A stretch of 6,228 nt of DNA, taken from Phycisphaerales bacterium (GTDB lineage Bacteria > Planctomycetota > Phycisphaerae > Phycisphaerales > SM1A02). The stretch lies in NCBI GenBank assembly GCA_003520025.1, contig DOVP01000104.1:2538-8765 (forward strand), read 5' to 3'. Made by a program: the position numbers and the translations under genes. The notes below the pieces were generated by a model. The model saw nothing but the letters and a program-made list of their open reading frames with translations. It did no database searches and had not been told where the DNA came from. Positions 6,118-6,228 of the stretch are shown here, one piece after another. Positions within the stretch are counted from its first letter, which is position 1, and every line of letters begins with the position of its first letter.

Positions 6118-6228
6118 TTACTGCCACGCCTCGTCGATGATGCCGTGCAGGTCCTTCACTCGCTGCACCTGATCAGCAGGACATACCAGCGTGGCGTGAG
6201 GCGTGTGCACCACGACCAGGTCATGGCA
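6118..6228 (-). CDS. Mannose-1-phosphate guanylyltransferase, C-terminal fragment (5' end outside window)
   Basis: Only the last 36 codons and the TAA stop are in the window. The sequence HDLVVVHTPHATLVCPADQ, continuing VQRVKDLHGIIDEAWQ, matches the end of the nucleotidyltransferase domain of GDP-mannose pyrophosphorylases (DLVVVDTxDAxLVxxKDxxQxVKxLV). The enzyme would make GDP-mannose from mannose-1-phosphate and GTP for cell-surface sugars. The usual Lys of the KDxxQ stretch is replaced by Ala-Asp here. No second-domain (isomerase) extension follows, so this is the single-function type. With so few residues, another sugar nucleotidyltransferase cannot be excluded. It lies directly upstream of ruvX in the same direction. 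Confidence 0.68.
   Translation of the reverse strand, partial: CHDLVVVHTPHATLVCPADQVQRVKDLHGIIDEAWQ

Overview
The window comes from a GC-rich, Gram-negative-type bacterium that makes heme A for an aa3-type respiratory oxidase. The best guess is a planctomycete, possibly of the Phycisphaerae. That rests on the mix of a COX10-like CtaB, a long CtaA, a DUF3179 protein and a secreted HEYGHH metalloprotease. It is an inference from general family knowledge, since no marker gene is present.

Layout. Positions 1-1536 (minus strand) hold the first 512 codons of a secreted zinc metalloprotease that runs off the left edge. Positions 1632-2651 (minus) encode a membrane-anchored DUF3179 protein. Positions 2648-3595 (minus) encode CtaB, heme O synthase. 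A 96-bp divergent spacer follows. Positions 3692-5080 (plus) encode a long CtaA, heme A synthase, and 5077-5715 (plus) a degenerate 6-phosphogluconolactonase-like protein. Positions 5722-6114 (minus) encode the YqgF/RuvX nuclease-like protein. The C-terminal 36 codons of a probable mannose-1-phosphate guanylyltransferase (6118-6228, minus) enter from the right edge. The gene order is tight: no stretch over 100 bases lacks a gene.

How the genes work together. The core is a divergent heme A module. CtaB farnesylates heme B to heme O, and CtaA oxidises heme O to heme A, the cofactor of aa3-type cytochrome c oxidase. Each enzyme gene is joined by a 4-base ATGA stop/start overlap to a downstream gene: ctaB to the DUF3179 gene, and ctaA to the 6PGL-like gene. 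In both partners the signature motif of the parent family has been lost: CPLC reads HWPS in the DUF3179 protein, and GxDGHTASLFP is missing from the lactonase-like protein. This paired arrangement is the most interesting thing in the window and suggests two uncharacterised proteins tied to heme A synthesis or oxidase assembly. The metalloprotease lies 95 bases downstream of the DUF3179 gene and is probably a separate function. The ruvX and guanylyltransferase genes form another, unrelated minus-strand unit that converges on the ctaA unit with only 6 bases between stop codons.

No tRNA, rRNA, CRISPR array, insertion sequence, riboswitch or convincing intrinsic terminator was seen.
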